From contig JBFWML010000040.1 in the NCBI GenBank assembly GCA_050251635.1, positions 1-19,431 of the forward strand: a stretch of 19,431 nt of DNA. The letters are read 5' to 3'. Shown piece by piece: positions 1 to 6,981 of the stretch. A program made the translations under genes and the position numbers. This DNA comes from JBFWML01 sp050251635. GTDB lineage: Bacteria > Campylobacterota > Campylobacteria > Campylobacterales > SZUA-545. The number at the start of each line of letters is the position of its first letter. The first letter of the stretch is position 1. Under the pieces are notes generated by a model. That model was not told the origin of the DNA and searched no databases. It saw nothing but the letters and a program-made list of their open reading frames with translations.

Positions 1-527
1 TCAAAAAGCACCTGATCCCACCCCACAACCTGTCCTTCGCGATCGTGAATGGGGGCGGTGATAACGGCGGTTTTACCGTCCGCTTCGCCAAAGGGCCCCT
101 CCAGCCGCAGTTCGCCATTGGGCGTTTCCAGTGTGGCGGGCAGCGGTTTGCCCACCTCCACCACCGCGCGGCCTTGGCTATCGAGTCTGCGGATACCCAG
201 CGCGTGACGGGATTTGTCCAGCGCATCCTGCAAAAGCGGCCGCGTGTAGTTTTGAAGGGCCTGCAAATCCATCTGACCGGCGTTGTAGATCACCAGCTTG
301 TCGCGGATCATGCTGCGGCTGGTGATCTGGCGGGCAACCTCCTGCATTTGAGAAAGGGCCTGATTGGCCAGCAGTTGGCGGGTTTTGAGCAGATGCGAAA
401 GGGCTTGGATATTTTGGTCTTTAAGTTCGCGGTACAGGGGCGGAACAACGGCTACGATAATCACCGCGCCGATGCTTAATGCGACCAGCACGGCGCGGAT
501 CAAAATTTTTCGTTTTAGGGCTTCCAT
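1..527 (-). CDS. Membrane sensor protein, N-terminal part (partial at window edge)
   Basis: The first 175 residues of a protein that continues beyond the left edge. It begins MEALKRKILIR, then a hydrophobic segment at about residues 9-30, followed by a helical stretch (about 31-95) and an alpha/beta region containing GIRRLDSQGRAVVEVGKPLP and later VITAPIHDREGQVVGWDQVL. This is the layout of a periplasmic dCache/PAS-like sensor domain anchored by one N-terminal helix, as in histidine kinases, diguanylate cyclases and chemoreceptors of Campylobacterota. The output domain is outside the window, so the effector class cannot be named. The ATG at 527 has no Shine-Dalgarno and lies 6 nt after a good -10 box. 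It is transcribed away from rplM. Confidence 0.75.
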   Translation of the reverse strand, partial: MEALKRKILIRAVLVALSIGAVIIVAVVPPLYRELKDQNIQALSHLLKTRQLLANQALSQMQEVARQITSRSMIRDKLVIYNAGQMDLQALQNYTRPLLQDALDKSRHALGIRRLDSQGRAVVEVGKPLPATLETPNGELRLEGPFGEADGKTAVITAPIHDREGQVVGWDQVLF

Positions 528-533
528 TTAATG

Positions 534-561
534 ATTGTACTTCAGGCCCCCCAAAAGTCAA
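534..561 (-). promoter_or_regulatory. Sigma-70-type promoter for the partial sensor gene
   Basis: On the minus strand a -35 TTGACT (556-561) and a -10 TACAAT (534-539) are separated by 16 nt. Only six bases (528-533) lie between the -10 box and the ATG at 527, so the predicted transcription start falls on or next to the A of the start codon. The spacer includes a run of six G (547-552). Confidence 0.65.
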
Positions 562-577
562 GGCGGGCGTAATTTCT

Positions 578-598
578 TATATTTTACTGAAATTCAGT
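578..598 (+). promoter_or_regulatory. Putative rplM -10 box with overlapping dyad
   Basis: A -10-like TATATT (578-583) precedes a perfect dyad ACTGAA-A-TTCAGT (586-598). A -35 at the right distance is poor (AAGTCA, 555-560), which is usual for Campylobacterota promoters. The dyad would cover the expected transcription start, so it is either an operator or a small 5'-end hairpin. It is the only promoter candidate between the divergent sensor gene and rplM. Confidence 0.45.
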
Positions 599-620
599 CA
601 CTTTTAAGGAGTCTCCCCCT

Positions 621-638
621 ATGATTCGCCGTCGCTAA
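621..638 (+). CDS. Five-codon leader mini-ORF (MIRRR) upstream of rplM
   Basis: ATG ATT CGC CGT CGC TAA lies 25 nt before rplM and is preceded by a full Shine-Dalgarno AAGGAG (606-611) with 9 nt spacing. This is a better ribosome-binding site than rplM's own AAGGA (650-654). It could be a leader peptide with three arginine codons that affects downstream translation or RNA folding, or a chance ORF. No known leader peptide is recognised. Confidence 0.35.
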   Translation: MIRRR

Positions 639-662
639 AAAGCACATCTAAGGAAATCTCAC

Positions 663-1085
663 ATGAGCAAGCTCACAAGCAGCGTCAAAGCGTCTGAAGT
701 TCAGCGCGAATGGCTGCTGATCGACGCTAAAGACAAGCCCTTTGGCCGCCTGATCAGCGAAATCGCCGTTAAACTGCGCGGCAAACACAAACCCAGCTAC
801 ACCCCCCATGTCGATTGCGGCGATTTCATCGTCGTTATCAACGCTTCGCAGGTTCACCTGAGTAAAGAGCACAAGCTGGACAAGGAGTACCACAAGCACA
901 CCGGCTATGTCGGCCACGTCAAAACCGTTAAAACCGGCGACCTGCTTGAGAACAACCCCGAGAAGCTGTTCAAGCTTGCCACCCGCGGCATGCTGCCCAA
1001 GAACCACCTGGGCCGCGAAATGCTCAAAAAGCTGAAGGTCTATGCCGGCAGCGAACACCCCCACACCGCACAAGTAAAGGCCTAA
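663..1085 (+). CDS. rplM: 50S ribosomal protein L13
   Basis: A 140-residue protein, full length for L13 (about 142 in most bacteria). L13 binds 23S rRNA early in large-subunit assembly. The N-terminal core contains WLLIDAKDKPFGRLISEIAV, and the family signature lies at residues 108-137 (RGMLPKNHLGREMLKKLKVY then AGSEHPHTAQ). The ATG at 663 has AAGGA 8 nt upstream. The stop is 3 nt before rpsI, the usual two-gene L13-S9 operon. In E. coli L13 is known to regulate its own operon through the leader. Here the leader carries a dyad and a mini-ORF, but no L13-binding structure can be confirmed by eye. Confidence 0.97.
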   Translation: MSKLTSSVKASEVQREWLLIDAKDKPFGRLISEIAVKLRGKHKPSYTPHVDCGDFIVVINASQVHLSKEHKLDKEYHKHTGYVGHVKTVKTGDLLENNPEKLFKLATRGMLPKNHLGREMLKKLKVYAGSEHPHTAQVKA

Positions 1086-1088
1086 CGC

Positions 1089-1481
1089 ATGAGCAAGAAG
1101 ATCTACGCAACCGGCAAGCGCAAAACCGCGATTGCTAAAGTGTGGCTGACCCCCGGCACCGGCAAACTGGTGATCAACGGTCTGAACCTGGACACCTGGC
1201 TCGGCGGCCACGAAGCGATCAAAATGCGCGTCATGCAGCCCCTGCGCCTGACCAAGCAGGAGAGCGCCGTTGACATTATCGCAAGCACCCTCGGCGGCGG
1301 TTACTCCGCTCAGGCCGACGCGCTGCGCCACGGCATCTCCAAAGCGCTTTGCCTCTTTGAAGGCAACTTCCGCACCATCCTGAAGCCGCACGGTCTGTTG
1401 ACCCGCGACTCCCGCGTGGTCGAGCGCAAAAAATACGGCAAACACAAAGCACGCCGCAGCCCCCAGTTCTCCAAAAGATAA
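1089..1481 (+). CDS. rpsI: 30S ribosomal protein S9
   Basis: A 130-residue S9, a small-subunit head protein whose C-terminal tail reaches the P-site tRNA. The conserved N-terminus reads YATGKRKTAIAKVWLTPGTG, the family signature GGGYSAQADALRHGISKAL is at about residues 69-87, and the basic tail ends KKYGKHKARRSPQFSKR with the invariant terminal Lys-Arg. The ribosome-binding site AAAGG overlaps the end of rplM and sits 8 nt before the ATG. It is the last gene of the L13-S9 operon and is followed by two strong hairpins. Confidence 0.97.
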   Translation: MSKKIYATGKRKTAIAKVWLTPGTGKLVINGLNLDTWLGGHEAIKMRVMQPLRLTKQESAVDIIASTLGGGYSAQADALRHGISKALCLFEGNFRTILKPHGLLTRDSRVVERKKYGKHKARRSPQFSKR

Positions 1482-1486
1482 TATTG

Positions 1487-1523
1487 CCGAAAGTGCTGTC
1501 GCGCTTTCCGGCAGCACATTCGG
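1487..1523 (+). terminator. Hairpin 1 after rpsI
   Basis: Arms 1487-1498 and 1512-1523 pair over 12 positions with one A-A mismatch (CCGAA-a-GTGCTG with CAGCAC-a-TTCGG). The loop is 13 nt. It begins 6 nt after the rpsI stop and has no T run directly after it. A different 8-bp stem (1486-1493 with 1504-1512, one bulge) would exclude this one. Confidence 0.5.
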
Positions 1524-1524
1524 G

Positions 1525-1557
1525 GAAAATCCGAGGAGCAAAGCTCCCCGGATTTTC
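1525..1557 (+). terminator. Hairpin 2 after rpsI, likely intrinsic terminator
   Basis: A 15-position stem with one A-C mismatch (1525-1539 with 1543-1557) closed by a three-base AAA loop. The GC-rich centre is flanked by AAAA/TTTT arms, and TTTTCGATTTT follows. The A/T symmetry would let it act on either strand. It ends 25 nt before the start of the next gene, so it probably sets the end of rplM-rpsI mRNA or dampens read-through into the binding-protein gene. Confidence 0.6.
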
Positions 1558-1582
1558 GATTTTATGGCAAACAAGAGGGATG

Positions 1583-3091
1583 ATGAAAAAAAGTTTTTTT
1601 GCCCTTTTTTTCCTAATCTCTTTTCTTCACGCCGAATCGACGCTCAATTTAACGCTGGCCGGATTTCCCGCGCGGCTTAATCCCCTGCTGGCAACCGATT
1701 CGGTCAGTAGTTCGCTCTCCGACTGGCTCTTTGAAGGGCTGGTTAAATACGACAAAAATGCCGACATTGCGCCGGAGCTGGCCGAAAGCTGGTTTTTTGA
1801 AAACCCCAAAACCCTGATTTTTAAATTGCGCCGCGATCGCACCTGGCACGACGGCGTGAACGTGACCGCCCACGATGTGGTCTTTACCTACGAAACGGCG
1901 GTTTCCGACCGGGTTTTTACCCCCTATGCTTCGAGCTTCCGCATGGTCGAAAAGGTCGAGGCGATCGACGATTTTACGGTGCGTGTCCGCTACAAAGAGC
2001 CCTATTTCAAGGCGCTGGAAATCTGGATGATGGCCATCATCCCCAAACACCGGCTGCAAAACGAGCCCGATCTGATGACTTCGGAGTTTAACCGCAAACC
2101 GATCGGTAACAGCTATTTCCGGCTTGAGGAGCTGCACCTTTCGCGCAATGTGGAGCTGTTGGCCTACCAAAACTACAGCCCCCGGCCGCCTTTGATCGAC
2201 AAAGTCGTGTTTCAGTATGTGCAAGACCCCAGCGTGGAGTTTCTCAAGCTTAAATCCCGCCAGATTCATATCGGCAGCCTCGATGCCATGCAGGTCGATC
2301 GCCAGCTGGATGCGGCGTTTGAAACCGATTACCGCATTGTGGAGTACCCGGCGTTTCAGTACAACTATTTAGGGTTTAACCTGCGGCTGGAAAAGTTCCA
2401 AGACCCCAAGGTGCGCGAGGCGCTCAGCTATGCCGTCGATCGCCAGGAGTTGGTGGATATTTTGTTTTTTGGCCGCGCGCGGGTGAGCCACGGCCCTATT
2501 TTAGAGGGTGCGCTGGGGTTTAACCCCGATGTGCGATCGCCCGAGCAAAACCTGACCAAGGCGCGGCAGCTGCTTAAAGAGGCGGGTTACGACGAAACCA
2601 ACCCGCTCACCTTTGAGCTGGCCACCAACTCCAACAACCCCATCCGCGTTTACGCCGCCCAGATTTTGCAGCACCAGCTCGCTCAAGCGGGGGTAAAGGT
2701 CAAGCTGCGGGTCATGGAGTGGCAGGCTTTTTTAAGCCGCGTGGTTCACGCCCGCAATTTCGAGGCGGTTTTGCTAGCCTGGAGCGTTCCGTTGATGCCC
2801 GATCCCTTTACCCTCTGGCACAGCAGCATGGATAAAAAGGGCGGTTTTAACTTTGTGGGTTACAGCAACCCCGAGGTCGATCGGCTGATCGAAACCGCCC
2901 AGAGCGTTACCGATCGAAACGAACTGAACCGGCTTTTTGGGGAGTATCACCGTTTGGTGATGGCCGATCGGCCCTATCTGTTTTTGTATTCGCCCAACGC
3001 CATCAGCGCTATTTCGCGTAAACTAGAACCCATCGAGCCGACGCTGGTGGGTTACGGGCACAACCGTTTTGAATGGCGGATTCAGCCCTGA
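1583..3091 (+). CDS. Peptide/solute ABC transporter substrate-binding protein (SBP_bac_5 family)
   Basis: A 502-residue periplasmic binding protein of the DppA/OppA/NikA class, normal length. The start codon pair at 1580/1583 follows GAGGG (1575-1579); 1583 is preferred for spacing and gives signal peptide MKKSFFALFFLISFLHA with cleavage near residue 17. The family hallmark is at about residues 60-98 (LAESWFFENPKTLIFKLRRD then WHDGVNVTAHDVVFTYE), with a later conserved FNLRLEKFQDPKVREALSYA segment. This is the type 2 fold that binds peptides, nickel or other small ligands for an ABC importer, but ligand identity cannot be read. No permease or ATPase genes are adjacent, so it is an orphan or pairs with a distant importer. 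Three 7-base A or T runs fall in the signal-peptide codons. Confidence 0.88.
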   Translation: MKKSFFALFFLISFLHAESTLNLTLAGFPARLNPLLATDSVSSSLSDWLFEGLVKYDKNADIAPELAESWFFENPKTLIFKLRRDRTWHDGVNVTAHDVVFTYETAVSDRVFTPYASSFRMVEKVEAIDDFTVRVRYKEPYFKALEIWMMAIIPKHRLQNEPDLMTSEFNRKPIGNSYFRLEELHLSRNVELLAYQNYSPRPPLIDKVVFQYVQDPSVEFLKLKSRQIHIGSLDAMQVDRQLDAAFETDYRIVEYPAFQYNYLGFNLRLEKFQDPKVREALSYAVDRQELVDILFFGRARVSHGPILEGALGFNPDVRSPEQNLTKARQLLKEAGYDETNPLTFELATNSNNPIRVYAAQILQHQLAQAGVKVKLRVMEWQAFLSRVVHARNFEAVLLAWSVPLMPDPFTLWHSSMDKKGGFNFVGYSNPEVDRLIETAQSVTDRNELNRLFGEYHRLVMADRPYLFLYSPNAISAISRKLEPIEPTLVGYGHNRFEWRIQP

Positions 3092-3132
3092 ACGTGCTAG
3101 ACTTGCCTAAACAACTCGTCTAAGGAGCAAAA

Positions 3133-3531
3133 ATGGCAGGTCAGAGTTTTGCGTTTGAGGATTTTAAACCCCTTATCCGTCATGAAATCGGGGAGATGGA
3201 GCGGATGATGGAAGATCACCGCAAGATGACGGTGATGTTTTTTCAGCTCAACGAACCCGAAAGCCGCGTGGCCGAAGTACTCAAAGACACCCTGCGCCAT
3301 GCGGACGTGATCTTTCACAAAGCGGGCCATTTTTTCTTAGTGCTGCCCGCCACCGACAAAGAGGGGGCGATGCACGTCGCGCGGCTTTTGGAGCAGTATT
3401 TCGGCCGCAAGGTCAAAGATGTGGCTGCCACTTGGCCCGAAGACGGCGTCAATGAGCCGCAACTGATCGACAGTCTGATCGAGTATGTCAAATCCCTGCA
3501 CAATATCGATCTTAAGCCGATCGTCGGCTAA
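3133..3531 (+). CDS. Small degenerate GGDEF-fold protein (predicted inactive)
   Basis: A 132-residue protein with AAGGAG (3122-3127) 5 nt before the ATG. It is not a named family to me, but it follows the C-terminal two thirds of a GGDEF domain: ADVIFHKAGHFFLVLPATDK (57-76) aligns with the ADxxxRxGGDEFxxxLPxT block, EGAMHVARLLEQYF (77-90) with the helix after it, and AATWPEDGVNEPQLIDSLIE (98-117) with the SxGxAxxPEDG region. The catalytic GGDEF is AGHFF (64-68) and the upstream metal-binding Asp region reads MFFQLNEPE without the aspartate, so cyclase activity is not expected. It may be a nucleotide-binding or protein-interaction module. It probably shares a transcript with the binding protein 41 nt upstream. 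Its stop overlaps the stop of the convergent kinase gene. Confidence 0.6.
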   Translation: MAGQSFAFEDFKPLIRHEIGEMERMMEDHRKMTVMFFQLNEPESRVAEVLKDTLRHADVIFHKAGHFFLVLPATDKEGAMHVARLLEQYFGRKVKDVAATWPEDGVNEPQLIDSLIEYVKSLHNIDLKPIVG

Positions 3532-5768
3532 GCCGGCTGCGAAAGCGGCACCCGGATCGTAAACTTCGCCCCTTCGGCGGTGTTTTCGGCGCTGAGCGTG
3601 CCGCCCATTTTTTCTTCGATAATCTGCTTGCTCATAAACAGGCCTATGCCCGTTCCCTTCTCTTGACTCTTGGTGGTGAAGTAGGAGTCGAAAATCCGGG
3701 GCAGAACCGCTTCGGGAATCCCGCCGCCCTGGTCGCTAACGGTAATCACCGCCTCGTTACCGGCCGCATCGATGCGCACCGTGACGGTGCGATCGGCCGC
3801 GCCGCTTTCGTTGAGCGCGTCGCGGGCGTTGTTGATGAGGTTGACCAGCACCTGCTGAAACTCGCTGATCGCCCCTTGAATCCGGCCGTCGGCCGCCACC
3901 TCGATCTTGAGGTTGATCTTCTGTTTTTCGTAGAGTTTCGCCAGCATCGCCCGCAACCGCTCCACGGCCGAACGCACGGAAAAGAGCTGTGCCGGCGCGG
4001 GCCGGAAGAAGTTTCTAAAATCATCCACCGTTTGGCTCATATGCTCAATCATCCGGTCCGCTTCGGCGGCATAGTTTTCCAGATATTCCCGCGTCAGCTC
4101 CCCGTCGGCGAACATCAGCTCAAGCTCTTGAACCTGCAGGCTGAGGACCGTCAGCGGCTGCTTCCACTGGTGGGCGATTGCGCCGATCATCTCGCCCATC
4201 TGGGCTTGGCGCGCCTGCATCTGCATCAGCTCCTGCTGGGCGCGCCGCGCCGCTTCGGCCTGCTGAACCTTTTTGTCCAGATGCTCGCGCTGCTTTTCGA
4301 TGACGGTGACATCGGCAAAGGTCAGCACGCTGCGATCGTGATCCAAAAAGTGCGCCGCCGCGGCAATAAAGGGCTGGCCGTTTTGCCCCGGACCGCGGCG
4401 GAAATAGACCACGTGCGGCACCGTGTCGGCAAGCAGGGCCGCGCGGATCTGCGCTTCGTCGCCCGCGCTGATCGCTTGATCGTCGATGCGGGCGATCAGG
4501 CTCGAAAAGCCCGTCACTTCAGCCAAAAACCCCTCCAGGGATTCAAAACCCAGATAGTTTAAAAAACTGCGGTTGACATACTCGATCCGTTCATGGCGCA
4601 CCGTCATCATAAAAACGGGGCTGGCATCCAGCAGGAATTGACCGAAACTCTGCTGCTCTTGCAGCTGGCGCGTTCTTGTCTGGATGCGTTCGGCCATTTC
4701 GTTCAGCGCCGCGCCCAGCACCGCGATCTCCTTGGGCGGCGCGCTTAGGGTGATGCGGGCGTCGTAAGCGCCCTCCCGGATGCGCGAAGCCATCGAGACG
4801 AGGGTTTTTAGGGGGCGGGCGATATTGCGCGCCAGCACAAAACCCGCCAGCAACGCCAGCGCCACAATCGCCGCACCCAGCGCGATATTGAGCTTGAGGG
4901 TGTCGAACAGCTTGGCACGGATGACGCTTTCGGGCAGGGGGGCAATCAGCCGCCAGCCCACCGCCCCATTGTGGCCAAAGTGCGAAAGGCTCTCCAGTGC
5001 CGTCATCACCGGCGCCTTGTCCGGCGTAACGTTCCTAAAAAGCGCCGACTCCTGCGCCTGGCTTAGAAGCGAAGGCGTCAAACCATACGAATCACCCTGT
5101 TTCAGCCGTGTTCCGGTGGCGTAAACGACATTTCCGAGATGATCGATCAGCGCCACCGGCTCGTCGCCTTCCAGTTCGGCTTCAAACTGGGAAAGCAGCA
5201 GCGCGATATTGTGAAAATCCATCGCCAGAAGCGCGATCGGCCCTTCGGTTTTGGACAATGTAGGCGCGCGGGTGCAAAAAAACAGATGGGGCGCCGACTC
5301 CAGCGCGATCGCATCGGACACCAGCAGCGATCCTTCGCCCGTTTCGCCGCAGGCTTGCAAAAAACGTGTCAGCGCTTGGGGTTTTTTGGCATCAAGCAGC
5401 ACCGCATCAAAGCCCGCCGTGGCGACAAAGCCCGCGTGCGGCGGATAGCCCACCGCCAGACCGAGCAGATCGTTTCGTTTGGCCTTTTGTCCTTCGAGAT
5501 AGCTCAGCAAAAAGCTCTTAGGCTGGGCGGAAAGATAGGCCAAGGCATCCGAAATGCCGCCCAAAAAGGCGACCTTTTCGGCGACGGCCTGATTGATCAG
5601 GTTGGCGGTCAGGGCCGTTTGCTGCTGCAACTCCTTCGCGTGGGTCGCCTCCAGGGTTTTGGCGCTGCTGTAAAGGGTGGCCGACTGGTAAACCAAAAGC
5701 GGAACCACGGCCAAAAAAAGACCAAAAACCGAAACAAGCGCGGTGAGCGATCGGCTCTGTTTTGTCAA
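3528..5768 (-). CDS. Sensor histidine kinase (dCache-HAMP-PAS-HisKA-HATPase_c)
   Basis: A 746-residue membrane sensor kinase. A transmembrane helix at about 10-29 is followed by a long periplasmic region (30-295) resembling a double Cache ligand sensor, a second helix (about 298-320), HAMP (to about 367) and PAS (about 375-490). A coiled coil rich in Gln/Ala leads to the H-box MGEMIGAIAHQWKQPLTVLS with phospho-acceptor His533. The ATP-binding domain has an N-box (NLINNARDAL, from Asn643), G1 (DQGGGIP), F-box (FDSYFTTK) and G2 (GTGIGLFMSK). All catalytic motifs are intact. The start is TTG at 5768: an in-frame TAA lies just upstream and no ATG intervenes. It has no receiver domain, and no response-regulator gene is in the window. 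It is divergent from the porin and convergent with the degenerate GGDEF gene. Confidence 0.92.
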   Translation of the reverse strand: MTKQSRSLTALVSVFGLFLAVVPLLVYQSATLYSSAKTLEATHAKELQQQTALTANLINQAVAEKVAFLGGISDALAYLSAQPKSFLLSYLEGQKAKRNDLLGLAVGYPPHAGFVATAGFDAVLLDAKKPQALTRFLQACGETGEGSLLVSDAIALESAPHLFFCTRAPTLSKTEGPIALLAMDFHNIALLLSQFEAELEGDEPVALIDHLGNVVYATGTRLKQGDSYGLTPSLLSQAQESALFRNVTPDKAPVMTALESLSHFGHNGAVGWRLIAPLPESVIRAKLFDTLKLNIALGAAIVALALLAGFVLARNIARPLKTLVSMASRIREGAYDARITLSAPPKEIAVLGAALNEMAERIQTRTRQLQEQQSFGQFLLDASPVFMMTVRHERIEYVNRSFLNYLGFESLEGFLAEVTGFSSLIARIDDQAISAGDEAQIRAALLADTVPHVVYFRRGPGQNGQPFIAAAAHFLDHDRSVLTFADVTVIEKQREHLDKKVQQAEAARRAQQELMQMQARQAQMGEMIGAIAHQWKQPLTVLSLQVQELELMFADGELTREYLENYAAEADRMIEHMSQTVDDFRNFFRPAPAQLFSVRSAVERLRAMLAKLYEKQKINLKIEVAADGRIQGAISEFQQVLVNLINNARDALNESGAADRTVTVRIDAAGNEAVITVSDQGGGIPEAVLPRIFDSYFTTKSQEKGTGIGLFMSKQIIEEKMGGTLSAENTAEGAKFTIRVPLSQPA

Positions 5769-5853
5769 TACCCGCCCTTTGTTTTAGGTTCGCGATTAAG
5801 GGATTTTACATCAAAATGCGAAAACGATGGCGCACAGCCAAGGGGGATTGCGG
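5769..5853. other. Divergent intergenic region, kinase / porin
   Basis: 85 bases between the TTG of the kinase and the chosen GTG of the porin. AT-rich patches (TTTTACATCAAAAT near 5805) could hold -10 elements, but no convincing -35/-10 pair was found on either strand. The strong Shine-Dalgarno AAGGGGGA (5840-5847) lies 6 nt before GTG 5854 and decides the porin start. Confidence 0.4.
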
Positions 5854-6972
5854 GTGACCAACAAAACGGGATGGCTGGTTCTTTTGTCCGCATGGGCCGC
5901 ACTCTCTTTAGAGGCGGCCTGGTACGACAAAATGACCGTCAACGGCTACTTTAGCCACGAATACGAAAAACGTCTTTCGGGCGATACCTGCGACAAGCCC
6001 GGCTGCCCCGATCCCAACGGCTCTTTCGATGCAGACATGTTCGATCTGGTGTTTAATTTCCAGCCGACCGATCGCCTGCGCATTGCCGCCGATCTCACAT
6101 GGGAACACGGCGTTCAGAGCGAGATCGCCAAAGGCAACATCGCCAGCGAATACACCTTTGCCGAATACACCGTCAGCGATCTGCTGCGAATCCGCGCGGG
6201 CAAAATGTTTACCCCCTTTGGCATTTACAACGAAATCCACACCGCCAAACCCGCCTTTGTCATTATGAAAGAGCCCAATCCTACCAATAAGATGTATTTC
6301 ATCGAAAAGGGCGACGAGGGGCTTTACTTTTACCCCCGCTGGGGCAGCGGCATCGCGGCGGTGGGCAACGGTTTTGCGGGGAGCATGCCCTTTGATTATG
6401 CGGTGATGATCGCCAACGGCGATCGCGAATATGACGGCAGCGGCGATCACGGCAACGAATACGACAAGGACGACAATCCCCAAAAGGGTTACACGGCGCG
6501 TCTGCGTCTCAATCCTACCGATGACTGGCAGGTGGGCGCCTCCCTTTACCGCGATCGGCTCAACAATTACGACGCCAATGATGATCTCAACGGGACCGGC
6601 GAGCTGATGAGCTTGGGGTTGCAATCCATGTGGCACATCACCGATCGCATCGGGCTGGAGCTGGAATTTATGACCGGCTATTACGATCGCGACCAAAAAG
6701 AGCGCATCGACCGCTACGGCTTTAGCATCCTGCCCACATGGCTGGTTGACGGCGATCGGGTTACGCTCTATTTTCTCTACGCCGAAGCCGATCCCAATCT
6801 GGATAAATCCAACAACAAAGTACGAATCTACCAGCCCGGCGTCAATATCGAGATTGACGACAACCTCTTTTTAAAGCTGGAGCTTTACAACGTCCGCGCC
6901 GAGCGGAATAACGCGTTGCTATCGGGTGCCGAATACACCGAATTTCGCAGCGCGATCGCCATCGGGTTTTAG
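5854..6972 (+). CDS. Outer-membrane beta-barrel porin
   Basis: A 372-residue secreted protein. I chose GTG 5854 over ATG 5827 because AAGGGGGA sits 6 nt before GTG, ATG 5827 has no ribosome-binding site, and the GTG start gives a clean signal peptide (VTNKTGWLVLLSAWAALSLEA, 21 residues) with cleavage before WYDKMTVNGYF. The rest has alternating aromatic/polar strands, many Asp/Asn/Gly turns (such as DGSGDHGNEYDKDDN) and a C-terminal Phe after AIAIG, the usual signal for BAM insertion. The block RAGKMFTPFGIYNEIH followed by KPAFVIMKEPNP resembles Campylobacterota porin-like proteins related to the OprO/OprP-type family. Its substrate is unknown. The stop is 9 nt from the PstS-like gene, so the two are likely co-transcribed. 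Confidence 0.82.
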   Translation: MTNKTGWLVLLSAWAALSLEAAWYDKMTVNGYFSHEYEKRLSGDTCDKPGCPDPNGSFDADMFDLVFNFQPTDRLRIAADLTWEHGVQSEIAKGNIASEYTFAEYTVSDLLRIRAGKMFTPFGIYNEIHTAKPAFVIMKEPNPTNKMYFIEKGDEGLYFYPRWGSGIAAVGNGFAGSMPFDYAVMIANGDREYDGSGDHGNEYDKDDNPQKGYTARLRLNPTDDWQVGASLYRDRLNNYDANDDLNGTGELMSLGLQSMWHITDRIGLELEFMTGYYDRDQKERIDRYGFSILPTWLVDGDRVTLYFLYAEADPNLDKSNNKVRIYQPGVNIEIDDNLFLKLELYNVRAERNNALLSGAEYTEFRSAIAIGF

Positions 6973-6981
6973 GGGGAGGGG

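Noticed and set aside
45..479. Plus-strand open frame of 144 codons at the left edge
   Set aside because: It opposes the partial membrane sensor on the minus strand, which has a promoter, a transmembrane helix and a sensible domain layout; this frame has none.
648..1574. Long minus-strand open frame opposite rplM and rpsI (about 308 codons)
   Set aside because: It lies fully opposite two certain r-protein genes, has no family resemblance and no ribosome-binding site. High GC with biased codons creates such frames.
5827..5853. ATG at 5827 as the porin start
   Set aside because: No ribosome-binding site, and it adds nine residues before the signal peptide; GTG 5854 has AAGGGGGA at 6 nt.
5139..5954. 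Plus-strand frame of 271 codons over the kinase 5' end
   Set aside because: It is antisense to the sensor region of the kinase, runs out of frame into the porin gene, and is basic and low in family features.
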